NCBI GenBank assembly: GCA_950097015.1
Contig: CATNEN010000002.1
Location: 8,199,501 to 8,263,500, forward strand
Direction of reading: 5' to 3'
Source of the DNA: Macrostomum hystrix
Lineage: Eukaryota > Platyhelminthes > Macrostomidae
Length of the DNA: 64,000 bases
Part shown: positions 9,054 through 20,072 of the stretch, piece by piece
Layout of the letters: each line of letters starts with the position of its first letter
Position numbering within the stretch: position 1 is the first letter of the stretch
Position numbers and translations under genes: made by a program
The notes under the pieces: model-generated
What the model saw: only the letters and a program-made list of their open reading frames with translations
What the model was told of the DNA's origin: nothing
Database searches by the model: none

Positions 9054-10398
9054 TGCGGCCACAGGAATGTGCTGATCAGTGTCGGAGTCTTCACCCTGCT
9101 TGTGGGCTTCTGCGGCTGCTGTGGTGCCATCAAGGAGTCCAACTGCCTGCTTTACACCTTGAGTGGCTGGATGGCTGTGTTCGTGAGATTATTTGGATTT
9201 ATATCGAAGCACTAGCCGATGCGGATAAGCTCTGGTGCTGGTGAACAAAAATGTTTGTGTCTTCAGCCAATAGCATTCCGCCAAGTCATCCTGTCAACAG
9301 TAGTATAAAATGGCGTTAAAAGTGTTTCGTTATAACTGACAGCCAATAGCATCCAGCCACGTCATCAAGTGAATGAATATATATTTAGAAACGGTATAGC
9401 GATCCTGCGATCCTCATTCCAGTACGCCGGTCTGATCTGTGTGGTCCTGACCATCGAGATCGCGGCCGCCATTCTGGCCGGCGTCTTCCAGAACCGTGTC
9501 CGCAGCGAGGCTGAGATCGCCCTTTTCGACCTGGTGAATAACTACTTCGTCTCGATCCCAACCTACGAGGCCACACGGACCCAAACCACTGGCAATGCTG
9601 CAGCCAAGGCTGCTGTGACTTACCTGGTTAATCTGGTGCAAATCAGCTTTGACTGCTGCGGCGCCATCAACGTTAACGATATCAGCAACAGCACCAGCTG
9701 GCGGGGATCGAACCTCATACTCAATGGAAGGACCCTCGTGAATGCCATGACGTGCTGCTCGCTGAAGACTTCGAGAGCGAAGACTGGAATCAAGTTGCCG
9801 ACCTTCAACTGGACCATCTTTGACGAATACCTGGACAAGCCCGATTGTCCATTCACAGCTGCTAGCCCCAGCAGTGGCATTCACTCGAAGGTAGGTGCAC
9901 AACTTAACAGCGACATTGGTGCATTGAAGTTTGGCACTCATTGTCTAGCTCTACATGAAATACTGCAATGCTGCAATTGTAATCCCTCAGACCTGCTACC
10001 AGGGCTTAATGGACTACATCACCAAGTACTCCTTGCCCCTCATCGGTATCTGCGTTGCAATCGGCCTGATTGAGGTGAGAAATTGAGCAGATCCTACCAG
10101 CTAGCAGGTCCCAGCCACATGTGACATTTCTTAGCTTAACAAAATCACATCCCTTCCATAGCACTCGCAACTCCCTGAACCTCGCAACTCCCTGAACCTC
10201 GCAACTCCCTGAACCTCGCAACTCCCTGAACCTCGCAACTCCCTGAACCTCGCAACTCCCTGAACCTCGCACCTTCCTGAACCTCGCACCTTCCTGAAAC
10301 TCGCACCTTCCTCAACCTTGCACCCGCAGTTACTGGGCATTGTGCTGGCCTGTTGCCTGGTCAGCGCGCTGAAGAACGACAATGCCTACAAGAACTGA
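9054..10398 (+). CDS. Tetraspanin family protein, 5' exon not found
   Basis: Four exons read as a tetraspanin from transmembrane segment 2 onward: 9054-9182, 9423-9890, 9949-10074 and 10330-10398 (stop TGA). Introns begin GTGAGA, GTAGGT and GTGAGA, and all junctions are phase 0. TM2 carries the family signature GFCGCCGAIKESNCLLYT; TM3 is YAGLICVVLTIEIAAAIL. The large extracellular loop has DCCGAINVND and a later TCC pair plus two further Cys (PDCP, QTCYQG). TM4 is SLPLIGICVAIGLIELLGIVLACCLV, ending KNDNAYKN. Tetraspanins organise membrane microdomains with integrins and other partners. Two oddities: no exon for the N-terminal tail and TM1 is visible in the preceding 1 kb, and the 9182/9423 junction adds 8 residues (LSGWMAVF) compared with the usual TM2-TM3 spacing. 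A paralogue that is decaying, or a distant first exon, would both fit. Confidence 0.8.
10157..10320. repeat. 17-bp minisatellite in the last tetraspanin intron
   Basis: Nine or so units of CCTCGCAACTCCCTGAA, the last three with ACCTTCC variants. It occupies most of the intron 10075-10329 and stops just before the acceptor CACCCGCAG. Confidence 0.95.
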
Positions 10399-10889
10399 GC
10401 AGTCGGAGGCTGTTGGCATAAATAGCTTCCATAGCAACAGACTCACGCAAACGTTTTGCTGACAATATCTTATCACAATGATACTGTAGCTGTTAGCATA
10501 TTCTGTGCGCAATCTGAACTGACTGCCCCTATCCAGAGAGGTGCAATGAGACTGCAGCCGCTATTCTGTTTGCTTTTTTGCAGCCAAGCAATTCCCAACC
10601 ACCAGGTCCTCAACTGTTACGGGTCTTCTAAATGTATTAGAAAAAATTCATTTACCAAGTCCAACTTCTGATCAGTTTTGTTATATTTGCACTTTGAAAA
10701 GTACGGGAAAAAATTGTTTAACTTTGCTGCGCCATGTTCTGAGCAGCATTGCTCGGAGCAGAGAATAAATCGATTGAGACTAGGGCGCAAAAATATAAAA
10801 AACAAAAAAAAATCAATACATTTTGCAGAAAAAAGTCTCATTTGTCTACGATCTTACTTATCGATTCTTAATGTGGTTGCATCTGTTTA
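10399..10889. other. Tetraspanin 3' region
   Basis: Sequence after the stop codon, with a candidate AATAAA polyadenylation signal at 10764-10769. No other gene is seen. Confidence 0.45.
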
Positions 10890-11385
10890 TCCTCGGGTTC
10901 ATCCACCTATTTCTCAGGTGTATCCACTTATTCCTCAGGTGTATCCACTTATTCCTCAGGTGTATCCACTTATTCCTCAGCTGTATCCAGCTATTCCTCA
11001 GCTGTATGCAGCTATTCCTCAGCTGTATCCAGCTATTCCTCAGCTGTATCCAGCTATTCCTCAGCTGTATCCAGCTATTCCTCGGGTGTATCCACTTATT
11101 CCTCAGGTGTATCCACTTATTCCTCAGCTGTATCCAGCTATTCCTCAGCTGTATCCAGCTATTCCTCAGCTGTATGCAGCTATTCCTCAGCTGTATCCAG
11201 CTATTCCTCAGCTGTATCCAGCTATTCCTCAGCTGTATCCAGCTATTCCTCAGCTGTATGCAGCTATTCCTCGGGTGTATCCACTTATTCCTCAGGTGTA
11301 TCCACTCATTCCTCAGGTGTATCCCCTTATTCCTCAGGTGTATCCCCTTATTCCTCAGGTGTATCCACCTATTCCTCAGGTGTGC
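10890..11385. repeat. 21-bp minisatellite (TATCCACTTATTCCTCAGGTG)
   Basis: About 23 units. Two main variants, CTGTATCCAGCTATTCCTCAG and GTGTATCCACTTATTCCTCAG, alternate in blocks, which suggests block duplication. Open frames on both strands result from the 21-bp period. Confidence 0.95.
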
Positions 11386-12349
11386 AAGGGTAACCTGGGC
11401 TGATGGCGGCATTAGTTTACTTTTTCGTTCCAAACATCTCAGCGTGAACTTCGATAATACCTGTAAAAATCATGCTTTGGCTAAGAAAAAACAATCGAAA
11501 GCAATATACTCGAGCAACTGCTTAAAGTATAAAGAAACGATAAAATAACTGCTTTAAATCACGCTTACAAAAGATCGTCACAGTGTGCGTGAGATAGTCG
11601 AGCCAAGGACAAGAATATGCAACATAAAATAACAAAAGGATGTCATAAACATCTGCTCACGAATATTCTCGGCATTTCGTGCACTTTCATGTAAGTGACG
11701 ATGCTGTCTAAAAATAACTGGCCCAGCAGCAGACCCTCAAAGCCCAGGTAAAAACGTCATTCGAGTCTTTAATAAGGCACCTCCAGAAATGTCACACTTG
11801 CGTCAGAAGTGGAAAATTCCTTGGCTTGCCCTGGAGAATTGAGCAGGATGGCTTTTGTGAGAACAGCAGACCCCAGCCAGAGCACAAGCTGGCAGAGTGC
11901 TCAGGACTGACGCTTGCCAGTTGGAAACGACAAGGGTGGTTGGGATGCTAGGTGGCTGGGGTGCAGAGGTTGCTGTCACTGCGCATTGTCTACCTTCACT
12001 CCGTGTCATCTCACAATGCTCACCTACTTTCGGAGAAACAGTAAAGACTCATTCAGACAATGGCTATTTGAACTGTAGTGGGTTTCCAGTGAGAATAAAT
12101 GCTATTGAGCACTGCTTAGGAGTTTGAGCAGTCACAATAGAAGGGCCTGAGCCATTGCCTTTGCAGGCAGGCTCAGCTATGCGACTCAGAAGATCGCCGC
12201 AGGCCCCGCTCTGAAAATGACAATGGGCACAATAGGCACAATGGATATCAGTCTCAGCCAAAAACTCAAAGCCAGCAGTCACTGTCCAGCACTCTCAAAA
12301 TCTTGGCCTCATAAACTGTATTTTTGTTTTTTTCGGTTTGCATTTTCTG
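11386..12349. other. Intergenic DNA before the LU gene cluster
   Basis: Single-copy-looking sequence, no recognisable exon, RNA gene or array. The segment shared with the second LU copy starts at about 12350. Confidence 0.5.
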
Positions 12350-12585
12350 GTACGAAAGACGGATACTTCGTCAGGTCTATTTTTGCTCGCAATGACCGCT
12401 GTTGTACTTGATTAAAGTGAAGGATTAGTGCGAATGGCGTCATTCTCACCTGGTTGCCAAGGAGACAGGATGCTGTGGCACACAGCTCAGCGCGAGCATT
12501 TAAAGAGAGCCTCGAGAGGTGCTGTGAGATTTCTTAAGCCAGCTGCTCAACTCACCTCACTGACTGCTCCACAGCTCGAATCTGC

Positions 12586-15500
12586 ATGGCCAGGCCTCCG
12601 CTGCTGCTGCTGCTTCTCATCCTGACTGCCGTCAGCTTTGGTAAGTGTTGCACCTGTGCTCACTGCCCTCACATGCACCTGTGCTCACTGCCCTCACATG
12701 CACCTGTGCTCACTGCCCTCACATGCACCTGTGCTCACTGCCCTCACATGCACCTGTGCTCACTGCCCTCACATGCACCTGTGCTCACTGCCCTCACATG
12801 CACCTGTGCTCACTGTCCTCACATGCACCTGTGCTCACTGCCCTCACATGCTCTGCTGATTGCAGACAGCTGTCAGGCAATCAACTGTTTTATTCGGAGC
12901 GGGCCATCAACAACAGACAATGGGACGACTCAGTCCTGTGGGTCAGCCACAGGGTGCTACTCAGTCACAACCAATGGGGTAAGATTAAATTGTCTGCTGA
13001 TTTGTTTTCTGTTTTCCCTTGAAGTTACCTTTTCAAAGCGCCCGCCATCAATAGGTGCTAAATTTTCTATTCATTTACAGCATTGAAGGCAAAGTCTTTA
13101 AAAGTGTCCTTGAATTATTGCGAGTCTCATATTTAACGCAGAGGAAGTTAAAAAAATAAGAAAAAATATTTCATTGATGCATGGCTACCTAAGCCTCAGG
13201 GCAGCTGTCCTTAAGAATAGATATCTCTGAAATACTCGTACTTTCTTTGGGCTTCCGTGGTATCCCACTTGCGTCACCAAGCAGTTTATTTTGCAGTGTG
13301 AAACGCAAAATAAACCATTTTTCTAAAATTATTTTTTTGAAATTTGAAGGGGCAGTGCAATACCTGTAGAACAGATAAAATGTAGACCACGTTTTCAACT
13401 TCTATTTGGCACCTGCTGTAAAATATTTTCTCATAGGAATTCTCGGTTCCACATTTCACAATATTTCTCAAGCTAACTAATGTTTTCCTGGTCAAAAAGA
13501 GAAAAGAGTGTCTCAACTCAGGCTTGCAGCTTTCTTGCTCATATTTTTCGGCTGCAGAAATCATTAAAATGATAATAAAAATAGTTATAATAGAAATAGC
13601 CAAATGAGTGCATGACTCATCATTCCAGCAAAGATTTGCAGGCTGCACCAGCAATGGCCAGTGCCTCAGTTCAGGCGAGGACTGCTACGTGTGCAGCACG
13701 GACTACTGCAACAGCATGACCCCCTCCTCCATCAGCTGCTTCTACCGCTCAGGATCTCACAGCAGCACCGACAATGGCATTGTGGTCGCCTGCCACTCCG
13801 GGATCTCAGCCTGTTACTCCTACATGGGATCGGTGAGTTGAGCTGAGAAGATAAACTAAATTAGCTCCACTTGAAAAGGTGTGCGCGTTTCTGCAGTGCA
13901 GTTCACTTTTTAAGAACTTTTTAAAACTTTTCTTTGAATGTAACGTGTTTAAATTCCATTTTTCTATATGTCAATATGAAGAAAGTTTGTTTTCATTGGG
14001 AGCAAAGTCTTTGTTTGTCAGCTGATTTGATTGCTAATGCTGCTGTGTACTTCAAGCGGGTGTTGATTTTGGGCTGACAGTCAATGACTTGCTGAACTCG
14101 CTCCTCGGGACCTTACTGAAGGATTGATTGAACAGCTGGGAGCGGCTGACGAAGCGGAGGTGGTTGGTGAGGAATGAGCCCAGCGCTCAAGGTGAAGAAT
14201 GGGATGTGGGAATTTCGGTATTTAGAACGCTTTTGAAACCAAGACTACAATCAGGACTGCAGTCTGAGTTTTATCTTTTTACAAGACTAGTTGTCTCTGG
14301 CATTGGCAGAACTGGCCTTCAAAATAGAACTTTCTTGACAGTAGATCGACCCTTGCCTTTTGTAGGGATCACCTGGCGGCTATGCCGGCTGTGGCAACAT
14401 CAGCACCAATGACAATGTTCAGCTGTTCACCTGCAACTCCAGCCTGTGCAACTCCCGAACACCGTCAGCCATCAGCTGCTATGCGGCATTAAGATCTTCT
14501 GGTTCCACCTACAACGGATCTGCGGTGCCCTGCCCTACTGGATTTAGGACTTGCCATATCTATGACTACTACTTCACTATTTCGGTAATTCAATCACCGG
14601 GGTGATTAAAATAATCAACATGACTTCTATCATTTACAATTAGAAAAAAGTAAGCAAGACACCTCATAAGCCTGGAAGAGGCAAGAAGAATGAGCATAGC
14701 AGAGGCAAGAAGAATGAGCATGGAAGAGGCAAGAAGAATGAGCATGGCAGAGGCAAGAAGAATGAGCATGGCAGAGGCAAGAAGAATGAGCATGGAAGAG
14801 GCAAGAAGATTGAGCATGGCAGAGGCAAGAAGAATGAGCATGGCAGAGGCAAGAAGAATGAGCATGGCAGAGGCAAGAAGAATGAGCATGGCAGGGGCAA
14901 GAAGAATGAGCATGGCAGAGGCAAGAAGAATGAGCATGGCAGAGGCAAGAAGAATGAGCATGGCTTCGAGTTAAGAAGAATGAGCATGGCAGAGGCAAGA
15001 AGAATGAGCATAGCAGAGGCAAGAAGAATGAGCATGGCAGAGGCAAGAAGAATGAGCATGGCAGAGGCAAGAAGAATGAGCATGGCAGAGGCAAGAAGAA
15101 TGAGCATGGCAAAGGCAAGAAGAATGAGCATAGCAGAGGCAAGAAGAATGAGCATGGCAGAGGCAAGAAGAATGAGCATGGCAGAGGCAAGAAGAATGAG
15201 CATGGCAGAGGCAAGAAGAATGAGCATGGCAGAGGCAAGAAGAATGAGCATGGCAAAGGCAAGAAGAATGAGCATAGCAGAGGCAAGAAGAATGAGCATG
15301 GCAGAGGCAAGAAGAATGAGCATGGCAGAGGCAAGAAGAATGAGCATGGCAGAGGCAAGAAGAATGAGCATGGCAGAGGCAAGAAGAATGAGCATGGCAA
15401 AGGCAAGAAGAATGAGCATAGCAGAGGCAAGAAGAATGAGCATGGCAGAGGCAAGAAGAATGAGCATGGCAGAGGCAAGAAGAATGAGCATGGCAGAGGC

Positions 15501-16969
15501 AAGAAGAATGAGCATGGCTTCGAGTTAAGAAGAATGAGCATGGAAGAGGCAAGAAGAATGAGCATGGCAGAGGCAAGAAGAATGAGCATGGCAGAGGCAA
15601 GAAGAATGAGCATGGCAGAGGCAAGAAGAATGAGCATGGCAGAGGCAAGAAGAATGAGCATGGCAGAGGCAAGAAGAATGAGCATGGCAGAGGCAAGAAG
15701 AATGAGCATGGCAGAGGCAAGAAGAATGAGCATGGCAGAGGCAAGAAGAATGAGCATGGCTTCGAGTTAAGAAATAAATTCTGCTTGGGGTAACTAATCG
15801 GGTTCAACTGGGAATCATGAAAACCGAATAATAAAGCAGACAGCACCTGAGATCAGTGGCAGAACTCGGTGTGACAGAGCTCAGATAAAACCAAAATGCA
15901 AAGCAAATGAGCCGTGGATTGCCCCACCCTGTACTTCAGATTAGCTACAGCTGGTATTATGCTGGCTGCGGCTCCTGCAACTCCACCGCAAATCCATCAT
16001 GCGTGACCTGCAGCTCTGACCTGTGCAACTCAGCGACTCCTTCAGCCATCGGCTGCTATAAACGACAACTACGTATTGGGGATTCGATCAGCAATGGACA
16101 GCCCGAAACTTGTCAGCCAGGAATTAGCACCTGCTATTCGTTTGTTGCTATCTATTATGTAAGTTCCGATTATGAATGAGCTTTTCTGCCTACAGATTCT
16201 ACATATAAAAATTCTGTATTAATACTACTCAATATTAGCTCATTTTCATTGTCAATACATTGACAATTTCAGGGTTGGTACTACAACTACTTTGGCGGTT
16301 GCGGCGCCTGCAGCCCAGACACGATTCCGTCATGTCAGACATGCACCAGTAACTACTGCAACACCATGGATGCAGGAACTCTCACCTGCGCTACAAGAAA
16401 CAGCCTTAACTATAAAACTAACCCTGTCTCCTGTGCCAGAGGAATAAACAGCTGCTACTCACTCACCAAACCCATAGTGAGTAGCAGCTTTTACCTGTGA
16501 ATATCAGCCAGTGTGGTCCGCTGTGATCTGCTCTGACATTTGCCTCTGCAAACACCAATTATTCCAGGGATGGCTGATGTCAAATGTCGACAACCTCCTC
16601 GGTGGCTGCGGTGTCTGCACGCCGAAAACGAGCGCCCTCTACGGCTGCACAATGTGCAACACCAGCAACTGCACCTCCGTGGCCCCAGCAACAACTGGCA
16701 GCGCAGCCAATCCGAGCGGAAACCCGACCAACTCGCCAAGCACAGGTACCGCAGCAGGTGGCTTCAGCGCAACTGGCAGCCCAGCCAATCCGAGCGGAAA
16801 CCCGACCAACTCGCCAAGCACAGGTACCGTAGCAGGTGGCTTCAGCGCAACTGGCAGCCCAGCCAATCCGAGCGGAAACCCGACCAAATCTGCTTCACCG
16901 ACCTCACTGCTTCACGCAACTCGGGCTCCGCACTGGGCTGCTCCGCTGCTGCTGCTGCTGCTGTGGTAG
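12586..16969 (+). CDS. LU (Ly6/uPAR) multidomain protein, copy 1, 3'-deleted
   Basis: Seven exons: 12586-12640, 12866-12978, 13629-13832, 14366-14584, 15940-16158, 16273-16476 and 16568-16969; 471 residues. Exon 1 encodes a signal peptide (MARPPLLLLLLILTAVSFG). Each phase-0 internal exon carries the second half of one LU domain and the first half of the next. The Cys order is that of three-finger proteins: C-C-C, intron, GCGxC, CxxC, then C-Asn. Five LU domains are complete, followed by about 2.5 units of a Pro/Ser/Thr-rich 26-residue repeat. After NPSGNPTK the sequence jumps into the GPI-tail exon of the full-length gene but in another frame, ending APHWAAPLLLLLLW and stop. LU6 and LU7 are lost. 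LU1 has an extra Cys (DSCQ) near the mature N terminus. The product is probably a cell-surface or secreted protein. Whether the out-of-frame hydrophobic tail still directs GPI anchoring is open. Confidence 0.85.
12644..12850. repeat. 25-bp minisatellite in intron 1, copy 1
   Basis: Eight units of CATGCACCTGTGCTCACTGCCCTCA between donor 12641 and acceptor 12865. The intron is 225 bp, a multiple of 3 without stops, so exon 1, intron 1 and exon 2 form one continuous frame. Confidence 0.95.
13049..13612. other. 560-bp indel in intron 2 of copy 1
   Basis: In copy 2 the sequence CGCCCGCCATCAATGACTCATCATTCCAG is continuous (near 20740). In copy 1 about 560 bp of AT-rich DNA separates the two halves. 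No terminal inverted repeat is seen and no clear target duplication, so it may be an insertion in copy 1 or a deletion in copy 2. Confidence 0.7.
14670..15772. repeat. 24-bp minisatellite in intron 4, copy 1, with 144-bp higher order
   Basis: About 45 units of ATGAGCATGGCAGAGGCAAGAAGA on the plus strand. A CTTCGAGTTA interruption recurs at about 14964, 15519 and 15761. Between 15000 and 15500 the variants GCATAGCAG and GCAAAGGC recur every six units, giving a 144-bp higher-order period. The homologous array in copy 2 is about half as long. Confidence 0.95.
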
Positions 16970-18590
16970 TTGCAATGAACCTCATGAAGCTGTTTTGAAG
17001 CTTCATTTTCTGAGAAACTAAATTCTCCCGTGAATTTTTGCCTCAGTTTGTCTGCAAACTCGCTTCTGCTTTCGGTTCACTTCTGAGCCACTGACAGGTC
17101 GCACTTTCAGGATTGCTGTCTGCCAGTTGGGAGTGTCTGATGACACACTTTTAATTTAAACTGAATTATTCAAGGTTTCACGTTGCTGATTCGTTCCTCC
17201 TACAAATTATTTTATTCTTGCTTTTCACATCGCATGAATATTCAATACGTTTTCAATCCAGTATTTATTGATCCAGTTCAATCCTGCTCAAATCACATGC
17301 ATCAACGGCTCTGAACAATGTCCAACACGAATAATCAGGATTAAGCTTTTGATGTTGAGGTGAGGTGAGATGAATTTCCACTAAAAAAATTTATATATAT
17401 TTTCATTTCTTGAAGTATTACCGCCCAAAATACGAGCTGGAGATTCTGTTTGAAGATATTTTTCTGTTTGGGTGTAGCGAGTGAATAACTCACAAACATT
17501 TTGATTTTTATACGTATAATTAACAGAGACTTGTGTCCTGGAAATATTTTTGATGTCTCTCAGAGTATGGTAGAGGAGAAAAAAATTGCACAACACACTA
17601 CTCATGAGAGTTCATAGTAGCATACTCTGCGCGTAAAAGCAATAATAATCCGTAGCGCAACAGAAAACAAGTTATTACCAGTTTATCTGTCATTATTCTG
17701 CCAATTTTGAAACAATCGTCCGTCAATAACTCATGTTAAGATCAAAGCAAGCTGCCGACAGTGACAGTAACGAGTACAATTACGGACGCATCACACATAA
17801 GTCACATTAAGGAATTTCCTTCCCATGCGAAAGAAACCTTGAAATACACAGGCGGTACCCTGAAAAATTCCTGAAATATTTCAAAAGAGGCATCGACTCT
17901 TCACGGGCACCTCTAAAATGGGTAGTCGAATAAGAAACGACTCCAGAGGACCAACTGCTCATCCGTACTCATTTATTCCAGTCAGGCGTGTTTGCCTGCT
18001 CTCGCGCTAGTCATTGAGGCTGTTGAGAAGACCCTGCGCGGTCTCATGATATCCAACGCGTGCCCTCTAGGGTTCGGGTTCGAAGGTCCCATGTTCGTCT
18101 GCAGCAACACGTAGACATTGAAACAGGGTGACCTGTGCCGATTCAGCGAACAGATGGCCGCCAAGCTGTCCCTATAAACAGCGATTTCAGCGCCCTGGAA
18201 ATTTTGATTGCTGAGTATCTGCTATTAGGCAGCTACGAGTATTATCAATTTATGCTTTTATTAGTGGAGTAAGTCAAGCAATGAGTCATGCCTCTGATAT
18301 ATAGCTTGCTCATTCATGACTGGCTGACCTGAGCACAAAAAAACACAATTCCTAAACTGCTGATCCAAAGGGGGTCTCTGCGGACAGAAATCCAAAGATC
18401 TAACCGATGGCTTCAGGCTCCCCTTAACAAGATGATTATTTAGCATCCACTAGGAGCCTGAGGACGCTCTCATGGGCACTTTAGCATTTGTTTTAACTCC
18501 GGCAAAAGACAACTCAGATACACTTTGGAACGGACTAAGTTATCTGAAATAGAACATTAGAATTAGGAAAAGGAAAACAACTGTGAAAAA
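16970..18590. other. 3' flank of LU copy 1
   Basis: Up to 18409 this is the shared duplication flank; about 17340-17930 has extra AT-rich DNA missing from copy 2. Around 18020-18120 there is a tRNA-like stretch with a GGGTTCGAAGGTCCC B-box-like core, also present at about 25060 in copy 2, perhaps an old SINE head. No gene is seen. Confidence 0.5.
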
Positions 18591-18599
18591 ATGGTGTGA

Positions 18600-19289
18600 G
18601 CAGCTCAGCGAGTCGAGGCCAAGCGCGACTGCGCCTCGATAATGCGGCGCGCATTTCCGGCATGGATGGCGGCTCCAAGAGTCTGGAAGATCTGCGCCTG
18701 GATGCGGCTGACCAGCGGATTTGATGAGGTCCAGAGCCTCAGTCACGAAGGCTCCAAGCGTCGCATAAGTCAGCGTGTACTTTGCAGCTTGGGGTGTCTC
18801 AGCTGCGGGGCGAAAGCCCGGATGGCGACGGCAGAGGCGTGTAGGTGGCTTGTGGCGCAGCTGTTAATGACTGTCGCGTCCCAGGCCGTCAGCCGCCCCC
18901 GGTCGAAAGTCGCAACTGTGATCCCGTCGAATTGTCGCGAGTGGCGCGCCGCCAGACCTTCCGGCTCGAGCACCGGAGGCCTCGCCAAGCAGGTTGCGGA
19001 TGGGTGCGTTCAGCTCGTCATGCCGGCAGTGGCGTTCGAAGCCGCGGTTGCAGCTCCGCATGTGGTTGCTAAACTCGTTGAGTGCCTCGCGGCACTCGCA
19101 GACTCCAGGAGCCGCAACCGGCAGGCCGAGGCGCAGACTGAGTGAAGTGGACAGTTCGATGTCCGTCAGGCGTGTCCCATCCCGGCTGCTCGGCAGGTCG
19201 AGGAGCAGCGCCGTGGACTCGGGAGTGGGTGCAGCGTGAAGCCGTGCGATGTCACGCTCGTACATATTCTTCAGTTTTTGCTGTCGCAT
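18600..19289 (-). pseudogene. Retroelement C-terminal fragment (RHDEL / WDATV type)
   Basis: Minus-strand frames encode GVCECREALNEFSNHMRSCN, with a Cys/His knuckle, then RHDELN, then (in a shifted frame) EPEGLAARH, FDGITVATFDRGRLTAWDATV and SHLHASA. This order is known from the C-terminal region after the reverse transcriptase of many invertebrate retroelements and resembles a nuclease-like module. The frame breaks at about 18990 and at a stop near 18772. The last part, NPLVSRIQAQIFQTLG...NARRIIEAQ, is in yet another frame. It is dead. The same segment, shorter, is present at 27271-27667. Confidence 0.75.
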
Positions 19290-19837
19290 GATCGGACTCG
19301 GTGGAAGCGTGTGAATTTTACGACTTTTTTCCTCCTCATAACGCGAAAAGATAAGACACTTTGCTCAACGCCTTGTCTGAAGCCCATGAGTGTTGTTTTA
19401 GCAGTTTTTTGTGCCATTACTAGTTTTGAGTTCTCTCCGCGACAATCGTAGCTTCATCTCCAACGTCCACACACTCTAAACCTATTTCCATATAGTGTTT
19501 AACCTGGCTCTTCCGTCGGGCGTTCTTCTCACAATGCCTGATACCCTCTTGAATAAGCCACTCAATAGCATTTTACAGTTGTATCTACATGGGCCATTCT
19601 ATCGTAAGATGCTAAATGTGTTTTGGATCCCAGGCACACATTAAAAGCGTTCATTGTGCCGATTCTAGGAAACGAAAGACTTCTCAGTCTGCAATCATTA
19701 ATTGTTTCTAAACCATCATTAAACCTATTTTCGAACCACTTATTGTCATCACAACAGTGGCTGCTTCCCACACTGAGCCAGTAGAAAGGGTCGAATGGGT
19801 AGAAGGGTAGAAGGGTAGAAAAACCGTGAATCACTTG
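19290..19837. other. Spacer between LU copies 1 and 2
   Basis: The part 19425-19570 is also found at 27480-27610 (CTCTCCGCGACA..., ...CACAATGCCTGATACCCTC), so it belongs to the flank of the retroelement fragment. The rest shows no recognised feature. Confidence 0.6.
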
Positions 19838-20072
19838 TACGAAAGAATGATACTTCGTCAGGTCTATTTTTGCTCGCAATGACAGCTCTTGTACTTGATT
19901 AAAGTGAAGTATTAGTGCGAATGGCGTCATTCTCACCTGGTTGCCAAGGAGACAGGATTCTGTGGCGCACAGCTCAGCGCGAGCATTTGAAGAGAGCCTC
20001 GAGAGGTGCTGTGAGATTTCTCAAGCCAGCTGCTCAACTCTCCTCACTGACTGCTCCACAGCTCGAATCTGC

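Larger units (their letters stand above)
12350..18409 (+). repeat. Segmental tandem duplication, unit 1 (partner 19838-25365)
   Basis: The segments 12350-18409 and 19838-25365 match from 250 bp upstream of the start codon, through all shared exons and introns, to about 900 bp past the gene end. Homology breaks at AAAGATCTAACC in both (18409 and 25365). Unit 1 has about 560 bp extra in intron 2 and about 90 bp extra before exon 4. Unit 2 has a longer intron 1 array and the 3' exons missing from unit 1. Confidence 0.9.

Noticed and set aside
14630..15846. Long minus-strand ORFs reading CSFFLPLP / MLILLASA repeats
   Set aside because: They lie in the intron 4 minisatellite of the LU gene and are frame by-products of the 24-bp unit.
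18020..18120. Possible tRNA gene (GGGTTCGAAGGTCCC)
   Set aside because: B-box-like core only; no cloverleaf with proper acceptor stem could be drawn, and it is merely duplicated with the LU segment.
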